DNA from: an uncultured bacterium
Lineage (GTDB): Bacteria > Bacillota > Clostridia > Lachnospirales > Lachnospiraceae
Reading direction: 5' to 3'
NCBI GenBank assembly: GCA_945828315.1
Contig: CALZQA010000006.1
Coordinates: 1 to 64,000 of the forward strand
Length of the DNA: 64,000 bases
Shown here piece after piece: positions 38,138 through 48,054 of the stretch; position 1 is the stretch's first letter; each line of letters starts with the position of its first letter. The notes beneath the pieces are model-generated. The model did not search any database and was not told the DNA's origin. It saw only the letters and a list, made by a program, of their open reading frames with translations. Both the position numbers and the translations under genes were made by a program.

Positions 38138-39070
38138 ATGCATATGTTAATTGAGCTTGTACTTCTGGTGATCGGTTTTGTCATGCTGATCAAAGGTGCT
38201 GATATTTTTGTGGAGGGAGCCGCCGGAATTGCAGCCAAATTTGGCATTCCACAGCTGGTGATCGGATTGACGATCGTGGCAATGGGAACGAGTGCTCCGG
38301 AGGCAGCGGTGAGTATTGCCGCTGCATTTAAAGGAACGGCCGACATCACCATTGGGAATGTTGTCGGCAGTAATATTATGAATATTCTTGTGATACTGGG
38401 TGTGACGGCGCTCATTGTGGCGGTGGCGGTACAGCAGTCTACGGTCCGCTATGAGATCCCTTTTGTCATACTGGTTACCATTGTTCTGTTGGTGATGGGA
38501 GCGCTGGACGGAAAGATCGGCCGACTGGACGGCGTGATCCTCTGGGCGTTGTTTATCGTATATCTGATCTATCTTTTCCTGATGGCCAAGCATGGAAGGG
38601 AAGAGGAAGAAGCGCAAATGGATGCACCGGTGTGGAAACTGATCCTGTTCGTCATCATCGGCGCTGCGCTGATCGTGATCGGTGCCGATGTAAGTGTGGA
38701 TGCGGCTTCTGAGATCGCACGTGTGATCGGGCTGAGCGAACGGTTTATCGGACTGACGATCGTTGCCTTGGGAACAAGCCTGCCGGAGCTTTGCACTTCC
38801 GTTGTTGCTGCCAGAAAAGGAAATGCAGATCTGGCGATCGGAAATATCGTCGGAAGCAATATTTTTAATATCTTATTTGTCGTGGGAACGACTTCACTGA
38901 TCATTCCGGTGCCCTTCAATCCGGCGTTTGTGGTGGATACGGCGGTTGCGATCGGTGCTGCTGTGCTGTTGTGGATCTGTGTATTGCGGAAGAAAAAGCT
39001 GACCCGTCCGGGCGGTGTCCTGATGCTGGCAGCCTATGCCGGGTACTTTGCATATCTGATGATGAAATAG
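38138..39070 (+). CDS. Calcium/sodium antiporter (CaCA family)
   Basis: Duplicated GTSAPEAAVSIAAAFKGTADITIGNVVGSNIMNI / GTSLPELCTSVVAARKGNADLAIGNIVGSNIFNI. Confidence 0.93.
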   Translation: MHMLIELVLLVIGFVMLIKGADIFVEGAAGIAAKFGIPQLVIGLTIVAMGTSAPEAAVSIAAAFKGTADITIGNVVGSNIMNILVILGVTALIVAVAVQQSTVRYEIPFVILVTIVLLVMGALDGKIGRLDGVILWALFIVYLIYLFLMAKHGREEEEAQMDAPVWKLILFVIIGAALIVIGADVSVDAASEIARVIGLSERFIGLTIVALGTSLPELCTSVVAARKGNADLAIGNIVGSNIFNILFVVGTTSLIIPVPFNPAFVVDTAVAIGAAVLLWICVLRKKKLTRPGGVLMLAAYAGYFAYLMMK

Positions 39071-39124
39071 GGAAACGGGACTAAAAAAAGGGGAGAGATC
39101 GTTCCGAAAGTAGGAGTTTTGAGA

Positions 39125-40414
39125 ATGAAGAAAAATTACAGACAGGTCATTCGACTGATCTGTGTTGGAATCTTATTTGCCGCAGTGTTTGTGGTGCTGG
39201 TGCATAAGGGTGCGATCCCCAGATTCTGGGAGCAGACCGCGGAGGTCATGCAGCCGGCAGAACAATTAGAGACCATTGAGATACCCGGACCGCAGGAGGA
39301 AGAAGAAAATGATGTACAGCAGGTACAAGCTGAGCCGGAGCCGCAGGAAGAACCGGAGCTGTCTTCAGAGGAATTGCTGAATGAATATCTTGCGGATGAT
39401 CCGCGCACGCCGGTGCAGGTAAAGGGTATTTTTGTCACCGGCGCAGTGGCAGGAACAGAAAACACAATGCCGGCGTTGACGCAGATGGTGGAGGACAGCT
39501 CACTCAATGCCATGGTGATCGACATCAAAAATGATGCCGGAGAAGTGACTTATAAAATGGGCTTACCGTTATCACAGGAGATCGGTGCGGAAGTGCGTTA
39601 TGTATCGGATATGCCACGGCTGATCCGGCAGTTGAAGGAGAAGGGCATCTATCTCATTGCGCGTATCGTGGCATTTAAGGATCCGATCCTTGCGGAGAAA
39701 AAGCCGGAGTACGCGGTGAAAAATGCAGACGGCAGTGTCTTTCATGACAACAACGGTCTGGCTTGGGTCAATCCCTATAACGAGGAAGTCTGGGATTACC
39801 TGATCGATCTGAGCAGACAGGCGGCGGCGCTGGGGTTTGACGAGATCCAGTATGACTACATCCGTTTTTCGACAGCGAAAGGAATCTCTGAGGCGGATTT
39901 TAGCCCGGAGTCGGAGGGAAAGACGAAACAGGAGGCCATCAACGGCTTTTTGACGAAGGCCTATGAGACGCTGGCTCCGATGGGCGTGTATGTATCGACA
40001 GATGTGTTCGGAACGATCATCTGCAATGAATCGGACGGCAAACTGATCGGGCAGGATTATGTGGAGATGGCAAAACATTGTGACTATATCTGTCCGATGA
40101 TATATCCCTCCCACTATGTGAATAACGCCTATGGGATCGCAGTGCCGGACGCAAAGCCCTATGATCTGATCTATGCGGCAGTGGCAGACGGAGAGGCAAA
40201 GCTTGCCTCGGCACTGGAAGAAGATTCATCTTTACATATCGCAAAGCAGCGTCCGTGGCTCCAGGCATTTACCGCCACATGGGTGCAGGGGCACATTCCA
40301 TATAAAGGAAAACAGCTTCAGGATCAGATCCGGGGAGCCGCCGATGCAGGGGTGCAGGAATGGCTGCTGTGGAATGCATCGAACAATTATGATAACGTGA
40401 AAAGCAGTATATAA
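39125..40414 (+). CDS. Putative glycoside hydrolase (DUF4015-type TIM barrel), membrane anchored
   Basis: VKGIFVTGAVAGTENTMPALTQMVEDSSLNAMVIDIKNDAGEVTY ... LGFDEIQYDYIRF ... CPMIYPSHY. Confidence 0.85.
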   Translation: MKKNYRQVIRLICVGILFAAVFVVLVHKGAIPRFWEQTAEVMQPAEQLETIEIPGPQEEEENDVQQVQAEPEPQEEPELSSEELLNEYLADDPRTPVQVKGIFVTGAVAGTENTMPALTQMVEDSSLNAMVIDIKNDAGEVTYKMGLPLSQEIGAEVRYVSDMPRLIRQLKEKGIYLIARIVAFKDPILAEKKPEYAVKNADGSVFHDNNGLAWVNPYNEEVWDYLIDLSRQAAALGFDEIQYDYIRFSTAKGISEADFSPESEGKTKQEAINGFLTKAYETLAPMGVYVSTDVFGTIICNESDGKLIGQDYVEMAKHCDYICPMIYPSHYVNNAYGIAVPDAKPYDLIYAAVADGEAKLASALEEDSSLHIAKQRPWLQAFTATWVQGHIPYKGKQLQDQIRGAADAGVQEWLLWNASNNYDNVKSSI

Positions 40415-40430
40415 TGCCAGACAGCACGAA

Positions 40431-40468
40431 AAAAGGAGCTCTGCACCGAAGTACGGTGCAGGGCTCCT
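40431..40468. terminator. Convergent-gene terminator
   Basis: Perfect 14-bp GGAGCTCTGCACCG/CGGTGCAGGGCTCC stem flanked by A/T tracts. Confidence 0.88.
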
Positions 40469-40490
40469 TTTATTTTACTGTGCTCAAAAG

Positions 40491-41828
40491 TTATTTATTG
40501 GAACGTCTCCAGATCTTCATTTTTTCTGCCTCGGCGATCAGCTCATCGCGGAAATCCGGATGTGCGATGGAGATCAGAGCTTCCGCTTTCTGCCAGGTGG
40601 ACATACCCTTGACATTTACCATGCCATACTCTGTAACAACGTAGTGTGTGTTGGCACGGGTATCGGTGACGATGGATCCATTTGCCAGTGTCGGACGGAT
40701 GCGGGAATGCATTTTTCCCTCTTTGTCTGTAAAGGTGGAAGAGCAGCAGATAAAGCTCTTACCGCCGTTGGAGAGATAAGCGCCCAGCACAAAGTCCAGC
40801 TGTCCGCCGGCACCGCTGATCTGCTTGATTCCGGAGGACTCAGAGCTGATCTGTCCAAACAGGTCGATGTCTACACAGTTGTTAATGGAAATAAAGTTGT
40901 CTAGTGCGGCGATGGAACGGATATCATTTGTGTAGCTGACCGGGGCACTCATCATTTCCGGATTTTCATCGAGATAGTCGTACATCTTCTTTGTTCCGCA
41001 TCCAAAGCCGTAGGTCTGGCGGTAGCGGTCGATATTTTTCTTGGAGCCGTTGATCTTACCGGCTTTCGCAATATCAACGAAGGCATCCACATACATCTCG
41101 GTATGAACGCCCAGATCTTTCAGATCCGATTCTGCGATCATGGAGCCGACCGCATTGGGCATACCGCCGATACCCAGCTGCAGGCAGGCACCGTTGGGAA
41201 TCTGCTCAACGATAAGCTTTGCGACAGCCTTGTCCACATCCGTGGCAGGACCGCCGGCACCGAGCTCTCCGATGGGAGGATTGTCACCCTCTACAATGTA
41301 GTCTACATCACTGATATGTACATTGTTTTCAAAACCACCGAGACAGCGGGGCATATTTTCATTGACTTCAACGATGACCGTCTTTGCCATCTCGCATGCG
41401 GCAGCCAGATGAGATGCATTCGGCCCGAAATTGAAAAATCCGTGTGCATCCATCGGGGCACAGGTGATCATAACCACATCAGAGCAATTTCCGTCCCTGT
41501 AATAGCGGGGCAGCTCAGAATAACGGATTGGCGAATAATAGGCGCATCCGCGGGCGATCAGCTTACGCTCGATCCCGGACATATGCCAGGAATTCCAGCA
41601 AAAATGCTCACCTGCATCTTCGCGCTCAAATACTGCCAGAGGCTTTAACAGGATACCACCGCGGAGTTTGACGTCCTTTAATTCGTCCGTCCGCTTTGCC
41701 AGTGCCTTATCCAGTGCGTCGGGAGTGCCGTTACACCAGCCGTAGTCTACCCAGTCACCGGACTTGACAACTTTGACAGCCTCATCTGCAGTTACTAATT
41801 TCTGCTTGTATTCGTCCTGAAAACTCAT
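40491..41828 (-). CDS. but: Butyryl-CoA:acetate CoA-transferase
   Basis: 445 aa; [106 protein letters not shown] closely match Roseburia/Faecalibacterium But as remembered. Confidence 0.88.
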   Translation of the reverse strand: MSFQDEYKQKLVTADEAVKVVKSGDWVDYGWCNGTPDALDKALAKRTDELKDVKLRGGILLKPLAVFEREDAGEHFCWNSWHMSGIERKLIARGCAYYSPIRYSELPRYYRDGNCSDVVMITCAPMDAHGFFNFGPNASHLAAACEMAKTVIVEVNENMPRCLGGFENNVHISDVDYIVEGDNPPIGELGAGGPATDVDKAVAKLIVEQIPNGACLQLGIGGMPNAVGSMIAESDLKDLGVHTEMYVDAFVDIAKAGKINGSKKNIDRYRQTYGFGCGTKKMYDYLDENPEMMSAPVSYTNDIRSIAALDNFISINNCVDIDLFGQISSESSGIKQISGAGGQLDFVLGAYLSNGGKSFICCSSTFTDKEGKMHSRIRPTLANGSIVTDTRANTHYVVTEYGMVNVKGMSTWQKAEALISIAHPDFRDELIAEAEKMKIWRRSNK

Positions 41829-41862
41829 GGAAAAACCCTCCTTAGAATGTGAATGAAAAAAG

Positions 41863-41880
41863 TTGTTAAATTATTAACAT
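41863..41880. promoter_or_regulatory. Candidate Rex (NADH/NAD+ sensing repressor) operator upstream of but
   Basis: TTGTTAAATTATTAACAT matches TTGTTAAnnnnTTAACAA except last base. Confidence 0.75.
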
Positions 41881-41934
41881 GATTTATCTCTATACTAACA
41901 CTTTATTTCCTATTTCGCAATGTTACAGAACAAA

Positions 41935-41968
41935 AAAAGAGACCGGTTTACCGATCTCTTTTTGTCAG
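41935..41968. terminator. Terminator downstream of rsgI
   Basis: AAAAAGAGACCGG-TTTA-CCGATCTCTTTTT. Confidence 0.8.
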
Positions 41969-42002
41969 TATAGGAAATCCTATAGCTTATGTGGGAAATA
42001 GC

Positions 42003-43313
42003 TTAAATAGCCATGCTGCATGCAATGATACTGTCGTCTGTTACGGGAATTCCATCCGGGTCTGCCGGAAATTCGTCGGGATTCTCAATGTCCAGATCAC
42101 TGTTGGTCTGCTGGCTGCTGTCTTCGGTAACTTCGTCTTTCTTCTCTGAAGACGAAGTAGAGCCTTTTTTATCAGATGAACTTGTTGATTCATCCTTCTT
42201 TTCAGAGGAAGTCGTTTCTCCCTTGGATGGTGATGAAACCGACTCATCTTTCTTCTCGGAAGAACCATTTCCGTTCTTATCTCCACCGGCTGCATTGGAA
42301 GCAGAATTGGAGCCTGAGTTCGAATTTGCATTTGCAGCTGAACCGGTTGCCTTATCGCTATTGGCGGAAGTGGTATCAGTGGAAACAGCCGGTTCTGTCG
42401 AAGCGGCAGCAGGAGTGCCTTCCTCGGAAGGTTTTTCTTCACTTGTCTCGTTCTTCTTCGCAGAAGCGGTGCTCACCGCATCATCTGCCGGTTTGCTGTC
42501 GGAAGCAATGGCATTTGGATCAACCGGAACTTCGGGATCAGCAGATTCTTTTGAATCAGGTGTAACAGCTGCAACAGCCTCGGGTACAGAAGCTCCGGAA
42601 GCGGCAGCGGTTTTTGTCTGTTCAAGCTCTGCGACAGTCAGATCCGCGAGAGCTGCAGGATCAACTTCCTTTGGATCCGTTGCAACACTGGCAATCTCAT
42701 TGATCAATTCCATTTTACCGGCGGTAATACCGTAGGAATCAGCAGATTCTTTTGTCTCTTTTGAAACATTGACAGTCGTGATGGAACAAGTCTCCACGGA
42801 ATTTGCAGTAAACTCATCTACTGTAGACATCAGGGCATCTGCCTTGGAATCTTTATCGGAATAGACACCGATGATCATGTAGTTGGTGTTCTCTGCATCG
42901 AGATAAGCTTCTGTGGATAATTGTTCGACAGTGATCGTAAGTGCGGTGGTAATATCTGTATTTTTGAGCGAATCACCGATCACATCTACGATGGCAGCTC
43001 CCTCGTCATTCATGCCGTCAACAGCAATGACGCGGTTAAACTCATTGAGTGAGTAAGCAATAGAAGGATTGATGTCCAGACTGACGTATGAGATCGGATT
43101 GCTCCAGGTGTATGAACCCATACCACCACATGCAGCAACAACGACCGCAGCAGAGGCAGCGATGGCAGCCTGTTTCGGAAAACGGATAACCTGAGACTGT
43201 ATCGTAAGTTCCTGTCCGATGGTGTAGTTTTTGTTTTTGATCTTTTCAAACTGACCATCGTCACGAAGTGCAACAGCATCGTTCCCGTTTAAATCAACAA
43301 TAACGGCCTTCAT
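42003..43313 (-). CDS. rsgI: RsgI-family anti-sigma factor with long low-complexity extracytoplasmic tail
   Basis: MKAVIVDLNGNDAVALRDDGQFEKIKNKNYTIGQEL; TM; ISYVSLDINPSIAYSLNEFNRVIAVDGMNDEG; Ser/Lys/Glu-rich repeats; paired with sigI. Confidence 0.85.
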   Translation of the reverse strand: MKAVIVDLNGNDAVALRDDGQFEKIKNKNYTIGQELTIQSQVIRFPKQAAIAASAAVVVAACGGMGSYTWSNPISYVSLDINPSIAYSLNEFNRVIAVDGMNDEGAAIVDVIGDSLKNTDITTALTITVEQLSTEAYLDAENTNYMIIGVYSDKDSKADALMSTVDEFTANSVETCSITTVNVSKETKESADSYGITAGKMELINEIASVATDPKEVDPAALADLTVAELEQTKTAAASGASVPEAVAAVTPDSKESADPEVPVDPNAIASDSKPADDAVSTASAKKNETSEEKPSEEGTPAAASTEPAVSTDTTSANSDKATGSAANANSNSGSNSASNAAGGDKNGNGSSEKKDESVSSPSKGETTSSEKKDESTSSSDKKGSTSSSEKKDEVTEDSSQQTNSDLDIENPDEFPADPDGIPVTDDSIIACSMAI

Positions 43314-43349
43314 CGTTCCTTCTCCTTTCTAACTAGCTTTTGACTAGAA

Positions 43350-44048
43350 TTATTTAATATATTCCTGCAGCAGCGGGAAATCATTACATAGGATCTCCGC
43401 GGCTGTTATTATATATTTACGATGTCGTTCCAGAATTTTTCGGGGTACCTTGGTATTTTCTGTAATATTTTTTATCGGAAACAGTCTGGTATCACGCATC
43501 TTTTCTACCAGAGCGGGATGTTCCCTTATGTAAGAAACCGCCTGAAAGCAGGCACTTTTGGTCTTGGCTGCCTTCGGAGAGCAGCTGGTCAGATCCATAA
43601 AAGTGATGTCATAAGCGGCCAGGATCTCATTCAAAGCCAGGATTTCATCGCGGATGGGATTTTCGTCGCTGGTGCTTGTGGCACGCACAATGTGCAGCTG
43701 GTAAGCAGAGTTGTCGGAATCTTCATCTACAGTTCCTTCAAATACGTAAGGTTCCATAGACTGTTCGCTGGAAAAACGCGCCTGTGAGCGAATGTAATCG
43801 GTCAGCCTGCGCTCAATCAGGAGCCTTGCGTAAGACTGAAAGTTGCCCTTTTCCGCATCATAGGTGTCCATTGCGTTGGAAAAAGCGATCAGAGCGATCG
43901 ACCATTCGTCATCACTCTTGGTGATAAAACGTTTGGTGAACCGATTGGCACATCCGATGATGAACTTTTCATTCCGTGTAATAAAAGCGCTGCGTCCGTC
44001 CTCTGTTTTTACGGCTTCTAACGCTTCCTCCCCCATATTGGAAAACAT
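43350..44048 (-). CDS. sigI: RNA polymerase sigma factor SigI family
   Basis: NEKFIIGCANRFTKRFITKSDDEWSIALIAFSNAMDTYDAEKGNFQSYARLLIERRLTDYIR. Confidence 0.88.
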   Translation of the reverse strand: MFSNMGEEALEAVKTEDGRSAFITRNEKFIIGCANRFTKRFITKSDDEWSIALIAFSNAMDTYDAEKGNFQSYARLLIERRLTDYIRSQARFSSEQSMEPYVFEGTVDEDSDNSAYQLHIVRATSTSDENPIRDEILALNEILAAYDITFMDLTSCSPKAAKTKSACFQAVSYIREHPALVEKMRDTRLFPIKNITENTKVPRKILERHRKYIITAAEILCNDFPLLQEYIK

Positions 44049-44095
44049 AGATTCTCCTTAAAAATCGTTGTTTACAAAAAAGACGTTCAGCTCTG

Positions 44096-44123
44096 ACTAT
44101 ACCATGTTTGAAAAAAATGTCAA
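44096..44123 (-). promoter_or_regulatory. sigma-A-type promoter for sigI-rsgI
   Basis: Minus strand TTGACA-16 nt-TATAGT. Confidence 0.65.
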
Positions 44124-44241
44124 GTTTTCGCATGCGCTGATGCTATAAGGTGCACAAATTCAAAAGAAAAAAGGTTGTCGATTTTCAAGCTATGTGATAG
44201 GCTATACTAAGAATTTTATGTATCAGATGCGAGGAATGATT

Positions 44242-45546
44242 ATGGATAACGAGCAAAAGGTCTGTCCGGTGGCAAAAAAATGCGGCGGCTGTCAGCTTCA
44301 GGGAGTTCCTTATAAAAAGCAGTTGGAGAAGAAGCGTCAGCTGGTGAAACAGTGCATGGGTGATGTGCGCGTACTGGCGCCGATCGGCATGGAGGAACCG
44401 GAGCATTACCGCAATAAGGTACATGCGGCATTCGGCAGAGACCGGAAAGGTAACGTGATCAGCGGAGTATACGAGAGCGGAACACACCACATCGTGCCGG
44501 TGGACAGATGTATGATCGAGGATGAGCAGGCGGACGCCATCATTGCCACGATCCGCGGACTGCTAAAGTCTTTTCGTATCAAAACCTACGACGAGGACAG
44601 CGGTTACGGGCTGCTTCGCCACGTGATGGTGCGCACGGCACACGCGACCGGTGAGATCCTGGTGGTGCTTGTGCTGGCCTCACCGATCTTGCCGGCGAAA
44701 AACAATTTTGTAAAAGCGCTGCGGGCGGCGCATCCGGAGATCACATCCATTGTGATCAACGTGAATGACCGGCACACCAGTATGGTACTTGGAGAGAGAA
44801 ATATCCTATTATATGGGAAGGGGTATATCGAGGACGAGCTGTGCGGAAATCGCTATCGGATTTCACCCAACTCCTTTTATCAGGTCAATGCGGTGCAGAC
44901 AAAAGTGCTCTATGAAAAAGCGGTGGAATATGCGCATCTGACAGGCAAGGAAACAGTCATTGATGCATATTGTGGTATCGGAACGATCGGAATGACGGCG
45001 GCTGCCCATGCAAAGCAGGTGATCGGTGTGGAGCTGAATCCGTCGGCAGTCAAGGATGCGATCGCAAACGCCAGACGAAATGACTGTAAAAATATTTCTT
45101 TTTATAATGAAGACGCCGGTGTATATATGCGAAAACTGGTAGCTGCGCCCGCCGGCGAACGCGTACCGGTGGATGTGGTATTTATGGATCCGCCCAGAAG
45201 CGGCAGCAGTGAAACTTTTCTGGAAGCTGTGACACTGTTGTCACCGAAACGGGTGGTATATATTTCCTGTGATCCCCATACGCTCGGCAGGGATCTGGAT
45301 TACATGAGAAAACATGGCTACAGACCGGTCGAATGTCAGCCGGTTGATATGTTTCCGTATACGGATGACATCGAAAATGTAGTTTTATTAGAGAGGACGA
45401 GGCAAGGACATGAATCACAAAGACAATCAGGCACTGTTAAACCAGGCAATTACAGATATTCAAAAGAATTACGCAAAGTACGAACTGCTGCGAGCGGTCG
45501 AGGACCGAAGACTTCCAAACCGCAATCAGGTAAAAGATCTCATTAA
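44242..45546 (+). CDS. rlmD: 23S rRNA (uracil-5-)-methyltransferase RlmD/RumA family
   Basis: CPVAKKCGGCQLQGVPYKKQLEKKRQ Fe-S Cys cluster; VIDAYCGIGTIGMTAA; VVFMDPPRSGSSE; VVYISCDPHTLGRDL. Confidence 0.92.
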   Translation: MDNEQKVCPVAKKCGGCQLQGVPYKKQLEKKRQLVKQCMGDVRVLAPIGMEEPEHYRNKVHAAFGRDRKGNVISGVYESGTHHIVPVDRCMIEDEQADAIIATIRGLLKSFRIKTYDEDSGYGLLRHVMVRTAHATGEILVVLVLASPILPAKNNFVKALRAAHPEITSIVINVNDRHTSMVLGERNILLYGKGYIEDELCGNRYRISPNSFYQVNAVQTKVLYEKAVEYAHLTGKETVIDAYCGIGTIGMTAAAHAKQVIGVELNPSAVKDAIANARRNDCKNISFYNEDAGVYMRKLVAAPAGERVPVDVVFMDPPRSGSSETFLEAVTLLSPKRVVYISCDPHTLGRDLDYMRKHGYRPVECQPVDMFPYTDDIENVVLLERTRQGHESQRQSGTVKPGNYRYSKELRKVRTAASGRGPKTSKPQSGKRSH

Positions 45547-46303
45547 GGAGCTGAGATGTGTCATGTTCGCAGGCTATATGGAACAGGAGGACTGTCTGCA
45601 GAGCAATCTGGACGATTATGTTGCATATAAATGCAGCAATGCGATCCACAAGCTTCGTGAGCTGATCGTGACTGCATTGGAATGTGCGGATCATAAGCAG
45701 TGCGCACATGAAGAACTGATCCGACAGGCAGAGGATATCAGCTGCCGGTTTGCGGCGCGCATGCCGGCGCTGCAGGAGCTGTTGTTAAAGGATGTGCAGG
45801 CGGGCTTTGATGGAGACCCGGCGGCAAAGAGTAAGGAAGAGATCATTTTCTGCTATCCCGGATTTTTTGCAATTTTTGTGTATCGGCTTGCCCACGAGCT
45901 GTATGTGAGCAATGTGCCGTATATTCCCCGTATGATGACGGAGTACGCACACTCCGGCACCGGAATCGATATCAATCCCGGAGCAACGATCGGTGAATAT
46001 TTCTTTATTGACCACGGAACCGGCGTCGTGATCGGCGAGACGACAGAGATCGGCAATAATGTGAAATTGTATCAGGGCGTGACCCTCGGTGCGCTTTCTA
46101 CAAGAAAAGGTCAGATGTTATCGAATGTCAAGCGCCATCCGACCATTGGAAATAATGTGACTGTTTACTCCAACGCGAGTATTCTCGGTGGAGAAACGGT
46201 GGTGGGTGATAACTCCACCATTGGAGGCGGGGCTTTCATCACATCGTCCGTACCGGAAAATACCCGCGTGCAGGTGGGTCCGACAGATTCCGGTAATTCA
46301 TGA
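45410..46303 (+). CDS. cysE: Serine O-acetyltransferase
   Basis: EYAHSGTGIDINPGATIGEYFFIDHGTGVVIGETTEIGNNVKLYQGVTLGALS hexapeptide repeats. Confidence 0.92.
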   Translation: MNHKDNQALLNQAITDIQKNYAKYELLRAVEDRRLPNRNQVKDLIKELRCVMFAGYMEQEDCLQSNLDDYVAYKCSNAIHKLRELIVTALECADHKQCAHEELIRQAEDISCRFAARMPALQELLLKDVQAGFDGDPAAKSKEEIIFCYPGFFAIFVYRLAHELYVSNVPYIPRMMTEYAHSGTGIDINPGATIGEYFFIDHGTGVVIGETTEIGNNVKLYQGVTLGALSTRKGQMLSNVKRHPTIGNNVTVYSNASILGGETVVGDNSTIGGGAFITSSVPENTRVQVGPTDSGNS

Positions 46304-46320
46304 AACTATGAAATATGTTT

Positions 46321-47130
46321 TTAGCCAGCCTGCGTTTTTGGCTGTTTTACCGTTACTTTACAGGTACGGCTGACACCGTCTACCTTTGCCGTGATGGTGG
46401 CAGTTCCCTTCTTTCGGGCGATGATCCGTCCACTCTCGTCCACGCTTGCGACAGCGGATGAGGAGGAGCGGAAGGTAAGCGGTCGGTTTGAGGAACAGTT
46501 CGCCACGAGCTGAAAGCTTTCTTCCGGATAGAGGCTGATGGAGGAACGATTCAGCGAAAGAGATGGCTTTTTGACCGTGACCTGGCATTTGGCACTGACA
46601 CCGTCTGCGGTGGCGCGAATGATCGCGCTGCCGCATTTTTTAGCGGTCAGGATGCCATCTTCGTCCACGGACACGATGGCAGAGGACGAAGATTTCCAAC
46701 TGACCTCATGACCGGTGGATACGGTGGCGGAAAGTCTGGCGCTCTCGCCGTTTTCCAGCGTGATGCGGCTTTGACTGATGGTTACGACAGATTTTTCCAC
46801 TGTCACCCGGCAGGATGCCTCTGCGCGCCGGATCTTGGCGGTGATCGTACAAGTGCCGGACTTTTTGCCGGTGACGACACCATAGGTGTTTACACTCGCA
46901 ATGGAAGAACTGCTGCTTTTAAAGGTGGGCAGGCTGCCGTTTGAAGTGAACGCGATCAGCAGAAACTGTCCGTCAATGGGAATGGACTGACGATAGCATG
47001 AGAGCACAATAAAGGGGAGTGAGTTGTCTGCGGCGGCATTTGTGATATTGGTCTGTGACAGCACCAGGGTGCATGTCAAAAGAATTGTCAGCAGGAACTG
47101 ACGGATATGATGATTGAAATGAAAGGTCAT
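46321..47130 (-). CDS. Secreted protein with three bacterial Ig-like (Big_2) repeats
   Basis: Signal-like N-terminus; repeated FKSSSSSIASVNTYGVVTGKKSGTCTITAK / WKSSSSAIVSVDEDGILTAKKCGSAIIRAT / FRSSSSAVASVDESGRIIARKKGTATITAK. Confidence 0.88.
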   Translation of the reverse strand: MTFHFNHHIRQFLLTILLTCTLVLSQTNITNAAADNSLPFIVLSCYRQSIPIDGQFLLIAFTSNGSLPTFKSSSSSIASVNTYGVVTGKKSGTCTITAKIRRAEASCRVTVEKSVVTISQSRITLENGESARLSATVSTGHEVSWKSSSSAIVSVDEDGILTAKKCGSAIIRATADGVSAKCQVTVKKPSLSLNRSSISLYPEESFQLVANCSSNRPLTFRSSSSAVASVDESGRIIARKKGTATITAKVDGVSRTCKVTVKQPKTQAG

Positions 47131-47343
47131 AGAAATTCCTCCTTGATACATAGATGTGAGGAATCTGTCGGACCCTGTTCCCAGAATAACATCTCAGGCC
47201 AAGAAAGTAAATTGGACAAAATGACGAAGCGAAACTGGCAGTGCTGTGCAATCTGCACAAAGGAAGAAAACTGCGGGGTGAAAATAAATTGGACTTTTTA
47301 TGGATTTTGGTGTATTCTATTGTACATAAACGGGGTGAAGACA

Positions 47344-47574
47344 ATGCGGGAAATGGAGTTCAAAATGGAGCGTACCGGGCTGGTGAAGGAAGGCGATGTT
47401 CTGCCGGTCACGGAAGGAAGATTGCCGAATTCTTATTATTATACACTTGGCAATGCCTATGCGATGTCAGCAAATTACACCTTCCGGGAGCGCCTGACCA
47501 GCAGGGAAGGCACTGTAAAAGAGATCAAGGAGACGCCGAAGGGCTTTTTCGTCACGGTACAGTTTGACGAATAA
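47344..47574 (+). CDS. Small hypothetical protein
   Basis: 76 aa; coding frame upstream of yjbQ with ggggtgaag upstream; no recognised domain. Confidence 0.6.
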   Translation: MREMEFKMERTGLVKEGDVLPVTEGRLPNSYYYTLGNAYAMSANYTFRERLTSREGTVKEIKETPKGFFVTVQFDE

Positions 47575-47601
47575 CAGTCCGGACAGGGGAGTTTACAAAA
47601 A

Positions 47602-48009
47602 ATGGGAGCACTCTATACGTTATACATACAGACAGAAGGACATATACAGATGCTGGATATCACCGGAGATGTGCAGCGGCTGGTGAGCGAGTGCGGCATC
47701 AGCTCCGGTATCTGCGTGCTTTTTCTGCCGCACACCACAGCGGGACTTATGATCTCAGAAAAAAGTGACCCATATCTGGCGGTGGATTTCACAAAGGCGA
47801 TCCACGCGCTGACCGGTAGGGAAGAGGAGTATCGCAATCTCGAAGGAAACTTTGCAGCACACCTGAGTTCTGCACTGACCGGTGTTTCCCTGACAGTTCC
47901 GGTCGAGGATGGCAGGCTCGCGCTTGGTGCATGGCAGAGCATATATCTGATGGAATTTGACGGGAGCAGAAAGCGCAAGATCCGTGTCAAATTTATGGAA
48001 GATGTGTAA
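47602..48009 (+). CDS. yjbQ: YjbQ family (UPF0047, secondary thiamine-phosphate synthase) protein
   Basis: CVLFLPHTTAGLMISEKSDPYLAVDF; NFAAHLSSALTGVSLTVPVEDGRLALGAWQSIYLMEFDGSRKRKI. Confidence 0.9.
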   Translation: MGALYTLYIQTEGHIQMLDITGDVQRLVSECGISSGICVLFLPHTTAGLMISEKSDPYLAVDFTKAIHALTGREEEYRNLEGNFAAHLSSALTGVSLTVPVEDGRLALGAWQSIYLMEFDGSRKRKIRVKFMEDV

Positions 48010-48054
48010 GGGTTATTGTGAAGCTACGGAACAGTTACATGTAAGGTTTAATGT

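Noticed and set aside
42013-42735. 240-aa plus-strand Ser/Phe-rich ORF
   Set aside because: Antisense of the low-complexity RsgI tail
46321-47130. Internal repeats as a possible CRISPR or DNA repeat array
   Set aside because: Repeats are protein-level Big_2 Ig-like domains, diverged at DNA level and much longer than CRISPR units
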